A DNA stretch of 64,000 bases from Spirochaetales bacterium (GTDB lineage Bacteria; Spirochaetota; Spirochaetia; SZUA-6; RPPD01), in NCBI GenBank assembly GCA_016930675.1, contig JAFGGG010000004.1, forward strand, positions 62,001 to 126,000, written 5' to 3'. The position numbers were made by a program, and so were the translations under genes. Below the pieces are notes generated by a model. It saw nothing but the letters and a program-made list of their open reading frames with translations. It ran no database searches and had not been told where the DNA came from. Within the stretch, counting starts at the first letter, position 1. Each line of letters starts with the position of its first letter. Below are positions 26,331-34,652 of the stretch, in pieces.

Positions 26331-27628
26331 CAGTACTCTGCTTGGTTTTATGCTTTTCAAATACGCCGCTTTTTTCAGAATCCCTGCCGTGCTTGTTTAA
26401 TATAGAAGAAATAGATAATAAAAATCCGCGCCCGGCTCATGCTATTTTACCGCAGCAAGGGCATCGCGGGCCGGAAGTATTTTTTATTCCCGTGGCGGAA
26501 AACGAGGCGGTTAAAAATGAATTAAAGCAATATTCAGCGGCGTATAATTTTTCGTTGTTAAAAAAAGTTTACCTTAAGTCACTTAGCTTCAGGAACATGA
26601 TTATTGCCGAGATCGAGAAAAGAAATCTCCCTCCAGAGCTTGTTTTCATCCCCTTTATTGAATCTCATTATAATCCGCGGGCACTCTCCAGGTCGGGCGC
26701 AGCCGGTTTATGGCAGCTTATGCGGGTCTGCGTCGTCAAGCGGCCGCTTATAATCGATGAGTGGATAGATGAGCGTTATGATTTTTGGAAATCCACCCAG
26801 ATAGCATTGGATGTAATTCAGGATCTCTATGCGTACTACAATGACTGGCCGCTCGTATTGGCGGCATATAACTGCGGCATAACAAAGCTTAATAAAATAA
26901 TCAAACGTTCGGGCATTAGAGATTTTTGGGAACTCTGCGCCAAGGGATTGTTGCCTAAGCAGACCGCGCATTATGTGCCGAGGATACTCGCAGTTGCCAG
27001 GCTGTGCAGTTATCCGGGAAGGAATGGTCTGCCGTATCTATGGAATAAGGAGATTAATTGGTGCCGAATTTCTCTTAGTATGCCTGTAGATTTAAAAAAG
27101 CTGGCACAGGTTTCCGGAGTTTCGTATGCGGTTCTTAAAGAGAGTAATTCCGAGCTTAAATTCAGAGTAACGCCTCCTGCATCATATAATTATAAGCTTA
27201 AAGTACCGTTAGGCATGGAAAAACAAATTCGGGATGCGCTTTCCTGTTCAGGGCAGGAGCTTATAGATTATTATATTCACACGGTTTATTCAGGGGAAAC
27301 CTTGTATGGTATCGCGCAGTATTATAAAATATCAGCGGAGCATTTAACGTTTTACAATCCGCATGTTTCTGCTGCTCATTTGAAAATAGGCATGAAGCTG
27401 ATTATTCCCGTACTTCATGATTCCGTACCCAAACCACTGGCTAAACGTAATTTTACGGGCAAGAAATTTTGTAGTGTATACAGGGTGGAACAGGGTGATA
27501 CTTTATTTAATATCGCAATGCAGTACAAAGTGCCGATTGAAGAACTGCTTTATCATAATGGTTTAAATTATAATTCAATAATAAAAGCGGGAGATAGATT
27601 AAAAGTTCCGTATAAATACACCGATTAA
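26297..27628 (+). CDS. Membrane-bound lytic murein transglycosylase with two LysM domains (MltD-like)
   Basis: A 443-residue exported protein that cleaves peptidoglycan glycan strands. After a signal peptide (LTVLCLVLCFSNTPLFSE) comes a transglycosylase SLT domain with the catalytic Glu in PFIESHYNPRALS, then GAAGLWQLM and LAAYNCG blocks. Two C-terminal LysM modules follow (SGETLYGIAQYYKIS and QGDTLFNIAMQYKVP), which bind glycan. The order SLT then LysM matches E. coli MltD. The start ATG at 26297 has GGAGG six bases upstream. It overlaps the preceding lipoprotein gene by 34 bases and is followed 13 bases later by another secreted protein. Confidence 0.92.
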   Translation: MGWYLFRRKTLTVLCLVLCFSNTPLFSESLPCLFNIEEIDNKNPRPAHAILPQQGHRGPEVFFIPVAENEAVKNELKQYSAAYNFSLLKKVYLKSLSFRNMIIAEIEKRNLPPELVFIPFIESHYNPRALSRSGAAGLWQLMRVCVVKRPLIIDEWIDERYDFWKSTQIALDVIQDLYAYYNDWPLVLAAYNCGITKLNKIIKRSGIRDFWELCAKGLLPKQTAHYVPRILAVARLCSYPGRNGLPYLWNKEINWCRISLSMPVDLKKLAQVSGVSYAVLKESNSELKFRVTPPASYNYKLKVPLGMEKQIRDALSCSGQELIDYYIHTVYSGETLYGIAQYYKISAEHLTFYNPHVSAAHLKIGMKLIIPVLHDSVPKPLAKRNFTGKKFCSVYRVEQGDTLFNIAMQYKVPIEELLYHNGLNYNSIIKAGDRLKVPYKYTD

Positions 27629-27641
27629 TATAAATGAAAGC

Positions 27642-28502
27642 ATGAAACTGAAATTTATTTTTATTTTGATAGCGGTCAGTGGTTTTTGTCTTCTATTTGC
27701 CGCTGATGATATGTTTAATACCTCGGTATCCATTGATTGGGCTAACGGTATACTTAAAATTACGGCCACAACCGATTTGGATTTGGACAATTATCCCTTT
27801 CCCAAAGCACGCGCCAAAGCCGAGAAAGTCCTCTATGATAATATGCCTTCCCTTTTTATCGATGCCTTAATGGATGTGCCGATTGATTCCTATTATACGG
27901 TAAGGGAAAAGCTGAAGGATGAATTGGAAAGAGAAAATTTATTGCAGGCTCTGAGTCATATCGCTTCAAAAGGCAAAAAGCTTGGTTCATTTGTTACGGA
28001 TGATTTCAAATATTTAAAGACCAACTATGTATACCCCTTTTACGGTGAAGACGGGATTCTCTCTTTGTTGGTAATGCATGATGAACCTATGCCGCTGCGC
28101 AATGAGTTGGGATTTCATGCTACACGTAAATTTTCAGGTGTGGTCATATTTGCCAAAGGCAGATATCCGGTATGGGGAGACAAGCAAAAAAATGAAAGTC
28201 TGATTCAACGGGCTTTTTTCCCAAAGATATATGATGCCGATATGAATATTGTATTAAAAAAGGAAATGTGTGATCCCCATATTCTAAGGAAGTGGGGAAT
28301 TGTGGCCTATTCCACTTCTAATTCCGAAAGTCAATTTGGGCCAAGGATTGGATCATTCCCGTTAAGGATTATTGCTCACGGTGTGTACGGTAAAAATAAC
28401 ACGGATATTATCATTTCCCGAGAAGCTGCCGGGCAGCTGCTGTCATTGGCGGAAAACCGTGCTTTGCTGACCCAAGGCAGGATACTAGTTATTATAGATT
28501 AA
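27642..28502 (+). CDS. Secreted protein of unknown function
   Basis: A 286-residue protein with a signal peptide (MKLKFIFILIAVSGFCLLFA, cut before ADDMF). The mature domain begins with beta strands (SVSIDWANGILKITATTDLDL) and an AKAEKVLYDN helix, a layout seen in several LPP20/FlgT-type periplasmic domains. I cannot assign a family with confidence. It is probably co-transcribed with the transglycosylase gene just upstream. Location in periplasm or outer surface is inferred from the signal peptide. Confidence 0.7.
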   Translation: MKLKFIFILIAVSGFCLLFAADDMFNTSVSIDWANGILKITATTDLDLDNYPFPKARAKAEKVLYDNMPSLFIDALMDVPIDSYYTVREKLKDELERENLLQALSHIASKGKKLGSFVTDDFKYLKTNYVYPFYGEDGILSLLVMHDEPMPLRNELGFHATRKFSGVVIFAKGRYPVWGDKQKNESLIQRAFFPKIYDADMNIVLKKEMCDPHILRKWGIVAYSTSNSESQFGPRIGSFPLRIIAHGVYGKNNTDIIISREAAGQLLSLAENRALLTQGRILVIID

Positions 28503-28524
28503 TCTGAAAGTAATATTAATTATA

Positions 28525-29325
28525 ATGCAATTTACATGTAGCAACATTATAAAGCGGATGAAAAAAATATTTCCCTGCCTCGTAAATTATTTTATCAGGA
28601 ACATAAAAATAACAAAATCTCCGATTTTCATTGTGGGCTGCGGGCACAGCGGCACATCCTTATTATTGGCGATTCTCGGATCACATTCTATGCTGTATGC
28701 CATTCCGTATGAAAGTTACCTCTGTTTTTGCAGTCGTATAAAGGCGTTCATAAAAAGACTTGATTTCCGGTTTCTCACAATTGCCGCAGGAAAGCGGAGG
28801 TGGATAGAAAAAACACCGAAGCACATATACTGTATTGAGAAGCTTTTTAAAATATATCCGCAGGCGAAAATATTATTGATAATAAGAGACGGCCGGGATG
28901 TTGCTTGTTCGATTCAGGATCGAAACGGAAGCCTGGCGAGCGGCATTAATCGTTGGGTAAAGGACAATCGGGCTGGCGAACCTTTCTGGGAGCATGAAAA
29001 TGTTTATGTGTTAAAATACGAAAACATCATTGAAGATTTTGAAGAAACCATTTCAGGTGTACTCGCTTTTTTAGGTGAGCATTATGAACAGGAAATACGG
29101 GAATATTATAAAATACCAAAACAATTTTATTCCAACAAAATAAAAAAACCGAATACAAAGTTTGGCAAGGATCATGAACAATATCGCAACTGGCAGATCA
29201 ATCAACCTCTGCTTAATAACAGAGGGAAGTTTTTGCGGATGACGGAACAGGAAAAACGATTGATAAAAAAGCATGCCAATAAAATGCTGATTAAATACAA
29301 ATATATTAACAATAATAAGTGGTAA
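28525..29325 (+). CDS. Sulfotransferase-family protein
   Basis: A 266-residue PAPS-dependent sulfotransferase-type protein. The 5'-phosphosulfate loop is GCGHSGTSLLLAILGSH (near residues 39-55) and the 3'-phosphate site is IIRDGRDVACSI (near residue 120). This layout fits the bacterial 'sulfotransferase family 3' proteins that sulfate glycans, lipids or small molecules; the acceptor is unknown. Composition is slightly more AT-rich than the neighbours. PAPS could come from cysD-cysNC at 35259-38070. It follows the secreted unknown by 22 bases but its place in that operon is not certain. Confidence 0.8.
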   Translation: MQFTCSNIIKRMKKIFPCLVNYFIRNIKITKSPIFIVGCGHSGTSLLLAILGSHSMLYAIPYESYLCFCSRIKAFIKRLDFRFLTIAAGKRRWIEKTPKHIYCIEKLFKIYPQAKILLIIRDGRDVACSIQDRNGSLASGINRWVKDNRAGEPFWEHENVYVLKYENIIEDFEETISGVLAFLGEHYEQEIREYYKIPKQFYSNKIKKPNTKFGKDHEQYRNWQINQPLLNNRGKFLRMTEQEKRLIKKHANKMLIKYKYINNNKW

Positions 29326-29363
29326 GCGCAAAGTTAAAAATAATTTTTCTTCCACCAAGCCTC

Positions 29364-29392
29364 ACATACCACCAGCTTTGCTGGTGGTATGT
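29364..29392. other. Perfect 13-bp hairpin between sulfotransferase gene and fur promoter
   Basis: ACATACCACCAGC pairs perfectly with GCTGGTGGTATGT around a TTT loop. It could stop transcription from the sulfotransferase gene but has no T-run, so it may instead be a mobile or palindromic intergenic unit. Confidence 0.5.
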
Positions 29393-29450
29393 TGATCATG
29401 AACCGTGCTTAACTGATTTTCCTTTACAATCTAAAATATGACGGGTTTAA

Positions 29451-29479
29451 TTGACAAGCGGCGAAGATTGTGCTATAAT
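29451..29479 (+). promoter_or_regulatory. Consensus sigma-70 promoter of fur-feoAB
   Basis: TTGACA (29451-29456), a 17-base spacer and TATAAT (29474-29479) make an exact consensus promoter. Transcription should begin near 29486, just before the fur ATG at 29510, and inside the Fur box that follows. Confidence 0.85.
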
Positions 29480-29485
29480 TGAAAT

Positions 29486-29500
29486 TGAGAATCAATCTCA
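29486..29500 (+). promoter_or_regulatory. Fur box over the transcription start
   Basis: TGAGAAT-C-AATCTCA is a 7-1-7 inverted repeat (six of seven pairs match) in the layout of the Fur consensus TGATAAT-N-ATTATCA. It starts seven bases after the -10 element, so bound Fur would block initiation, giving autoregulation of fur-feoA-feoB by iron. Confidence 0.75.
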
Positions 29501-29509
29501 TCAATAAGT

Positions 29510-29941
29510 ATGGAAAAAGAAGAACTCGTTTTTAAAAATTATTTAGTATCTCATGGATTAAAATATACACCCGAGCGCAAAATAGTGTTTGATGCAATAA
29601 TATCATTTTCCGGGCATTTTGATGCGGACACACTTTATGAGAGCATCAGGAGGAACAAGGGAAAACTGTCCCGAGCTACAGTGTACAGAGCTCTTCCGCA
29701 TTTTATTGCCACGGGCATTGTTAAAGAATCACTGCGTTTTGAAGGAAGAACTCATTATGAAAAATCCTTGGGTACCGAGCACCATGATCATTTGGTATGC
29801 CTTGGGTGTGGAAAAATTATTGAATTCAAGGATGAAAAAATAGAGGAGTTGCAGAATAAGGTATGTAAAAAATATTCATTTAAAGCGCTGGATCATAAAC
29901 TGGGAATAAGAGGGTATTGTAAGACATGTCAGAAAAAATAA
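29510..29941 (+). CDS. fur: Fur-family iron-responsive repressor
   Basis: A 143-residue metal-dependent DNA-binding repressor. The N-terminal winged helix contains KYTPERKIVFDAI and LSRATVYRALPHF (recognition helix). The metal-sensing part has GRTHYEKSLGTEHHDHLVC with the HHDH regulatory site, and two CxxC pairs (CLGCGK and CKTCQKK) that bind structural zinc. A Fur box covers its own transcription start. It is followed by feoA and feoB, so it most likely senses Fe2+ rather than Zn or peroxide, though PerR/Zur cannot be excluded from sequence alone. Confidence 0.9.
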   Translation: MEKEELVFKNYLVSHGLKYTPERKIVFDAIISFSGHFDADTLYESIRRNKGKLSRATVYRALPHFIATGIVKESLRFEGRTHYEKSLGTEHHDHLVCLGCGKIIEFKDEKIEELQNKVCKKYSFKALDHKLGIRGYCKTCQKK

Positions 29942-29966
29942 TTGTATTCTTGAAGAAAGGTACCTC

Positions 29967-30203
29967 ATGACTATTGCTGATTTGACAAAAGGAGAAAGCG
30001 CAGTATTCATTAATATACATGGTGGTTGGGGTATACGGAGGCGTTTGGAAGCCATGGGGCTGCGTCCCGGTATTGTGATAACTAAGATTAGCGATCAGAT
30101 CTTTGGCGGCCCAATTATCATAAAGGTCGGTAAAATCGAGTTCGCGATCGGACGGCATATGGCCCGCAGAATGATCGTACAGAGGATAGGCGGGCTTGAG
30201 TGA
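29967..30203 (+). CDS. feoA: Ferrous iron transport protein A
   Basis: A 78-residue SH3-like protein that assists FeoB. The conserved layout is present: a first strand TIADLTKGESAVF, the RRRLEAMGLRPG loop, GPIIIKVG and a final IGRHMARRMIV. It starts 25 bases after fur with AAAGG upstream and ends in a GTGA overlap with feoB. Confidence 0.92.
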   Translation: MTIADLTKGESAVFINIHGGWGIRRRLEAMGLRPGIVITKISDQIFGGPIIIKVGKIEFAIGRHMARRMIVQRIGGLE

Positions 30204-31918
30204 AAACGCTTTTGCTCATGGGCAACCCCAACGTGGGAAAAAGCGCATTGTTCGCGCGCTTGACAGGCGTTCACGTAGTGGCGGCAAACTATCCCGGATC
30301 TACGGTTGAGTATACAAAGGGTTATTTGAAGATTAAAGATGAGCGCTGGGAAGTAATAGATGTACCGGGGACATATTCATTAGATCCGACATCCAAGGCA
30401 GAGGAGGTCGCGGTCAGAATGCTGTCCCAGGGTGATATAATAATCAATGTTGTAGATGCCACCAATCTGGAAAGGAATCTTAATCTATCGTTGCAGCTTT
30501 TAAAAAAACGAATCCCCATGCTAATGGTGCTGAACTTTTGGGATGAAACTACTCATAAAGGCATTCATATTGATAATGTAAAATTACAGCACTTATGCGG
30601 GATACCTGTTATCCCTACAACTGCAGTAAGCGGTGAAGGAGTAAAAAATCTAGTAGAGATAATTCCCTCGGCCAAGATAAGTTCTGTTAAATATTCAACA
30701 AAAAACCGCTGGAATGAAATCGGCAAGATAGTAGCTGATGTTCAAGTGCTCGAACACAAACACCACACGATTGGAGAATTAATCGGCGAAGCTACGATAA
30801 AGCCCTTTCCCGGCATTCCAATGGCAGCAGTTGTGCTGTTTTTAAGTTTTATGCTCATTTGGTGGATAGGAGAATCCATAAAGGCATTTGTCATGGATCC
30901 TCTGTTTGATTTTCTGCTGGGGCCGCTGTTACATAACTTATCAGATGTTTTGGGCAGCGGATCCGTACTGCATAATCTTTTAATCGGGCGGCTTATGGAT
31001 GGATCAATAGATTTTGAGGCTTCTTTCGGTATTCTTACCACGGGGCTGTATGTTCCGTTCGCAATCGTTCTGCCGTACATTATAATGTTTTATTTTGTAC
31101 TCAGCCTGTTGGAGGATATCGGTTACCTTCCACGGTTGGGAATACTGTTAGACAGAGCTATGCATATTGTGGGACTCCACGGCATGGGGTTTATCCCCAT
31201 GCTTCTGGCCTTGGGGTGTAATGTCCCGGGTGTTATGGCTTTGCGAACCATAGAAAGTAAAAAGGCGCGTTTTATCAGTGCCACCCTTATGGCGATTGCT
31301 ATTCCCTGTTGGGGTCAGCTGGCGGTTATTATCAGTATGCTTGGGAGAACAGGTCCGGTAGGGTTTACTATCTATTTTTTCACATTGGTCGTTGTCTGGT
31401 TGGGTCTGGGCATAATTTTAAAAAGGGGAGTAAAGGGTGAAAGTCTGGAAATATTCAGCGAAATACCGCCCTACAGGATTCCTTACATTAAAGCATTATT
31501 TAAAAAGGTCTGGATGCGTATGTTCCATTTTCTAAAAGAGGCATTACCCTTTGTGTTTTTGGGTATTGTCGTGGTTAATCTTCTTTATATGTCCGGAATA
31601 ATATATATCTTAGGTGATATAGCCTCTCCCGTACTGACCAGTCTTTTCGGGCTCCCGAAAGAAACGGTGGGAGCCCTGATTGTGGGAGTGCTGCGTAAAG
31701 ATGTGGCCGTTGGTATGCTCGTGCCCCTGGGGTTGTCCTTTAAACAGGTTGTTGTAGCCAGCGTAATTCTTACAATCTATTTCCCGTGTATGGCCACGTT
31801 TCTGCTTTTGCTTAAGGAGATCGGTGTGAAAGACATGCTCAAAGCAACGGCTATTATGATTGTTACTTTTTTAACTGTCGGCACAGTATTAAATATTATT
31901 CTCTCGCTGCTTTTATAA
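30200..31918 (+). CDS. feoB: Ferrous iron transporter B (short form)
   Basis: Inner-membrane Fe2+ transporter with an N-terminal G domain. G1 is GNPNVGKSALF (residue 8 onward), G2 lies in NYPGSTVEY, G3 is DVPGTYSL, and G4 reads LNFWDET where FeoB usually has NxMD. The helical GDI part is brief. About eight membrane helices follow, with two gate motifs (LGCNVPGVMALRTIES and IPCWGQL) typical of the FeoB core. At 572 residues it is shorter than the common 650-770, lacking the C-terminal tail. GTG start, overlapping feoA. It is the third gene of the Fur-controlled operon. Confidence 0.93.
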   Translation: MKTLLLMGNPNVGKSALFARLTGVHVVAANYPGSTVEYTKGYLKIKDERWEVIDVPGTYSLDPTSKAEEVAVRMLSQGDIIINVVDATNLERNLNLSLQLLKKRIPMLMVLNFWDETTHKGIHIDNVKLQHLCGIPVIPTTAVSGEGVKNLVEIIPSAKISSVKYSTKNRWNEIGKIVADVQVLEHKHHTIGELIGEATIKPFPGIPMAAVVLFLSFMLIWWIGESIKAFVMDPLFDFLLGPLLHNLSDVLGSGSVLHNLLIGRLMDGSIDFEASFGILTTGLYVPFAIVLPYIIMFYFVLSLLEDIGYLPRLGILLDRAMHIVGLHGMGFIPMLLALGCNVPGVMALRTIESKKARFISATLMAIAIPCWGQLAVIISMLGRTGPVGFTIYFFTLVVVWLGLGIILKRGVKGESLEIFSEIPPYRIPYIKALFKKVWMRMFHFLKEALPFVFLGIVVVNLLYMSGIIYILGDIASPVLTSLFGLPKETVGALIVGVLRKDVAVGMLVPLGLSFKQVVVASVILTIYFPCMATFLLLLKEIGVKDMLKATAIMIVTFLTVGTVLNIILSLLL

Positions 31919-31933
31919 TTATTAACTCAAAAC

Positions 31934-32914
31934 TTAAAATCGAAAAATAATTCCCGCGTGATTAAAACCTCCGCCGAAACCATACAAGGCGAAGATGTCG
32001 CCCTTTTTTATTTTATTGTTCTTTTCCGCCAGCCAGATTGCAAGTGGAATAGTAGCGGCGGATGTGTTTCCGAATTCAACCAAGCTGGTTAAGGTTTTTT
32101 CAAAGGGGAATTTTAACTCTTTGCAAATGAATTGGATCATTCTCATATTGGCACTATGGGGTACGAACCAATCGATATCGTCAATAGAAAGCTCGGCGTT
32201 TTTCAACAACTCCCGCATTCCGTGAGGAACCGTTTTGATGGCGAAATTATAAACAGAGCGGCCGTCCTGCCAGATGTATTTTTGTTTGTGAAATTTAGTA
32301 CCGTTTATGCTTGTGGCAAGGCCGCTGCAATATAATTTTTCGCCGCCGTTGCCGTCCGAACCGTAATAGCCTGCTAAAAATCCCGGTTCATTCTCATCCC
32401 GTTCCACAAGCGCGGCACCGGCGCCATCACCGAAAAGCACACATGTGTTTCTGTCCGCATAATCCACTATTTTGGAAATCACTTCCGCTCCGATTACCAG
32501 TATTTTTTTGGCGAGTCCGGAAGTTACAAATGAATTGGCAATAAATAGACCCTGTACAAAACCGGCGCAGGCGGCGTTAATATCAAGCACTCCCACGGTT
32601 TTGGGCAGTCCTAAGGCGCGTTGTACCAATGCGGCACAGCTGGGAGTGTAGAAGTCCGGCGTAAAGGTGGCTACAATGATGTAATCGACATCCTTTATTA
32701 TTTTTCCGGAGCTCTGTGAAAGATTTTCTATGGCTTTAACAGCCAGATCACTTGTAAACTCCTTCACCGCAGAAATATGACGTTTTTTTATACCTGTTCG
32801 CTGGATTATCCATTCGTCACTGGTATCAACCATTTTTTCTAAATCGTGATTTGTTAATTGCCTTTCGGGCACATACGCACCAAAGGCGGTTATGCGTGCT
32901 TTTGAAGATATCAT
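31934..32914 (-). CDS. fabH: 3-oxoacyl-ACP synthase III (FabH-like)
   Basis: Starts fatty-acid chains by joining acetyl-CoA to malonyl-ACP. The 326-residue thiolase-fold protein has the catalytic Cys in DINAACAGFVQG (near 112), the His in FVPHSANMRM and the Asn in EFGNTSAATIP. The His block usually reads PHQAN; PHSAN is a minor variant, so a KAS III relative making another acyl product is possible. Its ATG is four bases after the tetR stop, so both are one operon. It converges on feoB. Confidence 0.88.
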   Translation of the reverse strand: MISSKARITAFGAYVPERQLTNHDLEKMVDTSDEWIIQRTGIKKRHISAVKEFTSDLAVKAIENLSQSSGKIIKDVDYIIVATFTPDFYTPSCAALVQRALGLPKTVGVLDINAACAGFVQGLFIANSFVTSGLAKKILVIGAEVISKIVDYADRNTCVLFGDGAGAALVERDENEPGFLAGYYGSDGNGGEKLYCSGLATSINGTKFHKQKYIWQDGRSVYNFAIKTVPHGMRELLKNAELSIDDIDWFVPHSANMRMIQFICKELKFPFEKTLTSLVEFGNTSAATIPLAIWLAEKNNKIKKGDIFALYGFGGGFNHAGIIFRF

Positions 32915-32918
32915 ACTG

Positions 32919-33512
32919 TTATTCTCCCCGTTTGTTGTTCTTTTTTAAGAGAAAGGAAATAAGTTCCTGAATTACTCCCTTCATCTCATTCGGATCTTTG
33001 TGAATACGGAGCATTTTAAGCATTCCGGAAAGGGTTGTTATAATTATCAGCGCTGTTCGATGGACGTTTAGCTGTTTTGCGAAAACACCTTCACGGATAC
33101 CGCTTGTGATGGTATGTTCAAGCCATTGGATTTCGGTTTCCATAAGATTTATTACCCTTGTTTGTATCTTTTCCGGTAATACCGGAAACTCCGCTGAAAG
33201 CATGCCGATCGGACAGATTTTTATACCGTGACGGGACAGGTTCAAATACATGATTCCGAATTGGTTAAGCTTTTCGATGTTATCTTTGTTTCTTACCTGT
33301 TTGCTCCACATTTTAAAAAGGATAATCTGCTTTCGTATATAGCGGTCGACAAGGTTTTCTTTTAACGGATAGTGATAATGAATGCTTGCCTTGCGTATTC
33401 CGATTGTCTCAGAAATATCCTGATAGCTGAAGCCATTATAACCTCGTGTTAAGATAAGTTCTTCTGCGATATCCAGTATGCGTTTTCTTGTCGCCCGTTC
33501 TTTCACATTCAC
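32919..33512 (-). CDS. TetR-family transcriptional regulator
   Basis: A 197-residue repressor-type protein. The N-terminal helix-turn-helix is typical: TRKRILDIAEELILTRGYNG then YQDISETIGIRKASIHYHYP. The C-terminal ligand domain (ICPIGMLSAEFPVLP) recalls the AcrR/YxaF subgroup. A palindrome in its own promoter (33522-33539) suggests autoregulation and control of fabH downstream, possibly in response to an acyl compound; the ligand is not known. Confidence 0.88.
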   Translation of the reverse strand: MNVKERATRKRILDIAEELILTRGYNGFSYQDISETIGIRKASIHYHYPLKENLVDRYIRKQIILFKMWSKQVRNKDNIEKLNQFGIMYLNLSRHGIKICPIGMLSAEFPVLPEKIQTRVINLMETEIQWLEHTITSGIREGVFAKQLNVHRTALIIITTLSGMLKMLRIHKDPNEMKGVIQELISFLLKKNNKRGE

Positions 33513-33518
33513 GTGAAT

Positions 33519-33547
33519 AGACTATCTACTAGTAGGTAGGTTGTCAA
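33519..33547 (-). promoter_or_regulatory. tetR-fabH promoter with TetR-type operator
   Basis: On the minus strand, TTGACA (33547-33542), 17 bases and TAGTCT (33524-33519) form a promoter. Between them lies CTATCTACT-AGTAGGTAG (33522-33539), an inverted repeat with eight of nine pairs matching. A repressor here would cover the -10 element and spacer. Confidence 0.65.
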
Positions 33548-33638
33548 GAGAGTTTGCCGATATTTTTTAAAAACATTTAGAGTTTATTTTATATTCATAG
33601 CATTAAACTTATATTATTTATTCAATTATTATATTATT

Positions 33639-34652
33639 ATGAGGCGGATGGACATCAATATGTTTAAAACACGCGCCACGTTTAACCACGCTGTCAGAAG
33701 TTTTTTCGATTCAAAAGACTACATGGAAGTCGAAACTCCGCTGCTTTCTCCCTTCCTTATTCCTGAAGCTGCAATCGAGGTGTTTAAAACGGATTATTTA
33801 AAGCAGGGGACCGCCGCTTTACCGCTTTATCTGATCCCGTCACCTGAACTGTGGATGAAACGTATTATCACAAACAACAGGCGGAATATTTACCAGATCT
33901 GCAAGTGTTTCCGCAATAGTGAACAGTTGAGTCAAGTACATAATCCGGAGTTCTCCATGCTCGAATGGTATACCGTGCATGCCGATTACATTGATTCCAT
34001 GAAGCACGCGGAAGAATTAATTACGTATCTCCATAAGTGTTTAAAGTTAAAGCCTCTGGTTTCATTCGGCAATGAACAGATCAGCCTTGAACCGCCTTTC
34101 CTGCGCATCTCCATGGATGAAATTTTCAATCGTGTGTTGGGAATTACCTTAGACGACCTTGATGATTACAATAACCTGAGACAGAGTTGTTTAAAACATG
34201 ATCTAATGGTTTCGTCTGACGATAGTTGGGAGCAGCTTTTTCATAAACTGTTCTTAAGCTGTATTGAACCTCATCTGCCTCAGAACAAACCGCTTTTTCT
34301 CTATGACTATCCGGATCGGATACCGACTCTGGCAAAGCAAAAACAGGGCGGGCTGTATGCGGAAAGGTGGGAGCTCTATATAGGTGGTATAGAAATAGCC
34401 AACTGTTATACGGAAGAAACCGATCAGGAAAAGATATTGAAATTTTATAAAGGTGAAGTACAGAGGAAACAACAGAGTTTAGTGAATCATGATATCGATT
34501 GGGGACTGTTGGATTTCTTATCACATTTTCCACCTTGTTCGGGCGTTGCATTGGGTATGGACAGATTGCTGATGATAGTGTATGAAATAAGTCATATCAA
34601 AGAGGTAATGTTTTCTTCATTTCATGAGATGATAAGGAGTGGAAAATTATGA
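33639..34652 (+). CDS. epmA: EF-P lysine ligase (EpmA/PoxA/GenX, LysRS paralogue)
   Basis: A class II lysyl-tRNA-synthetase-like enzyme that attaches beta-lysine (or lysine) to elongation factor P. The 337 residues contain only the catalytic core: FFDSKDYMEVETPLLSP (motif 1), RNIYQICKCFRNSE (motif 2), and GVALGMDRLLMI (motif 3). The anticodon-binding domain of LysRS is absent, as in EpmA. Its stop overlaps the efp start (ATGA), which settles the identity. The lysine 2,3-aminomutase EpmB is not seen nearby. A start at the ATG at 33651 is also possible. Confidence 0.92.
   Translation: MRRMDINMFKTRATFNHAVRSFFDSKDYMEVETPLLSPFLIPEAAIEVFKTDYLKQGTAALPLYLIPSPELWMKRIITNNRRNIYQICKCFRNSEQLSQVHNPEFSMLEWYTVHADYIDSMKHAEELITYLHKCLKLKPLVSFGNEQISLEPPFLRISMDEIFNRVLGITLDDLDDYNNLRQSCLKHDLMVSSDDSWEQLFHKLFLSCIEPHLPQNKPLFLYDYPDRIPTLAKQKQGGLYAERWELYIGGIEIANCYTEETDQEKILKFYKGEVQRKQQSLVNHDIDWGLLDFLSHFPPCSGVALGMDRLLMIVYEISHIKEVMFSSFHEMIRSGKL

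Noticed and set aside
28525-29325. Idea that the first sulfotransferase belongs to the AT-rich island
   Set aside because: It is more than 20 kb away, next to an envelope operon, and only mildly AT-rich.
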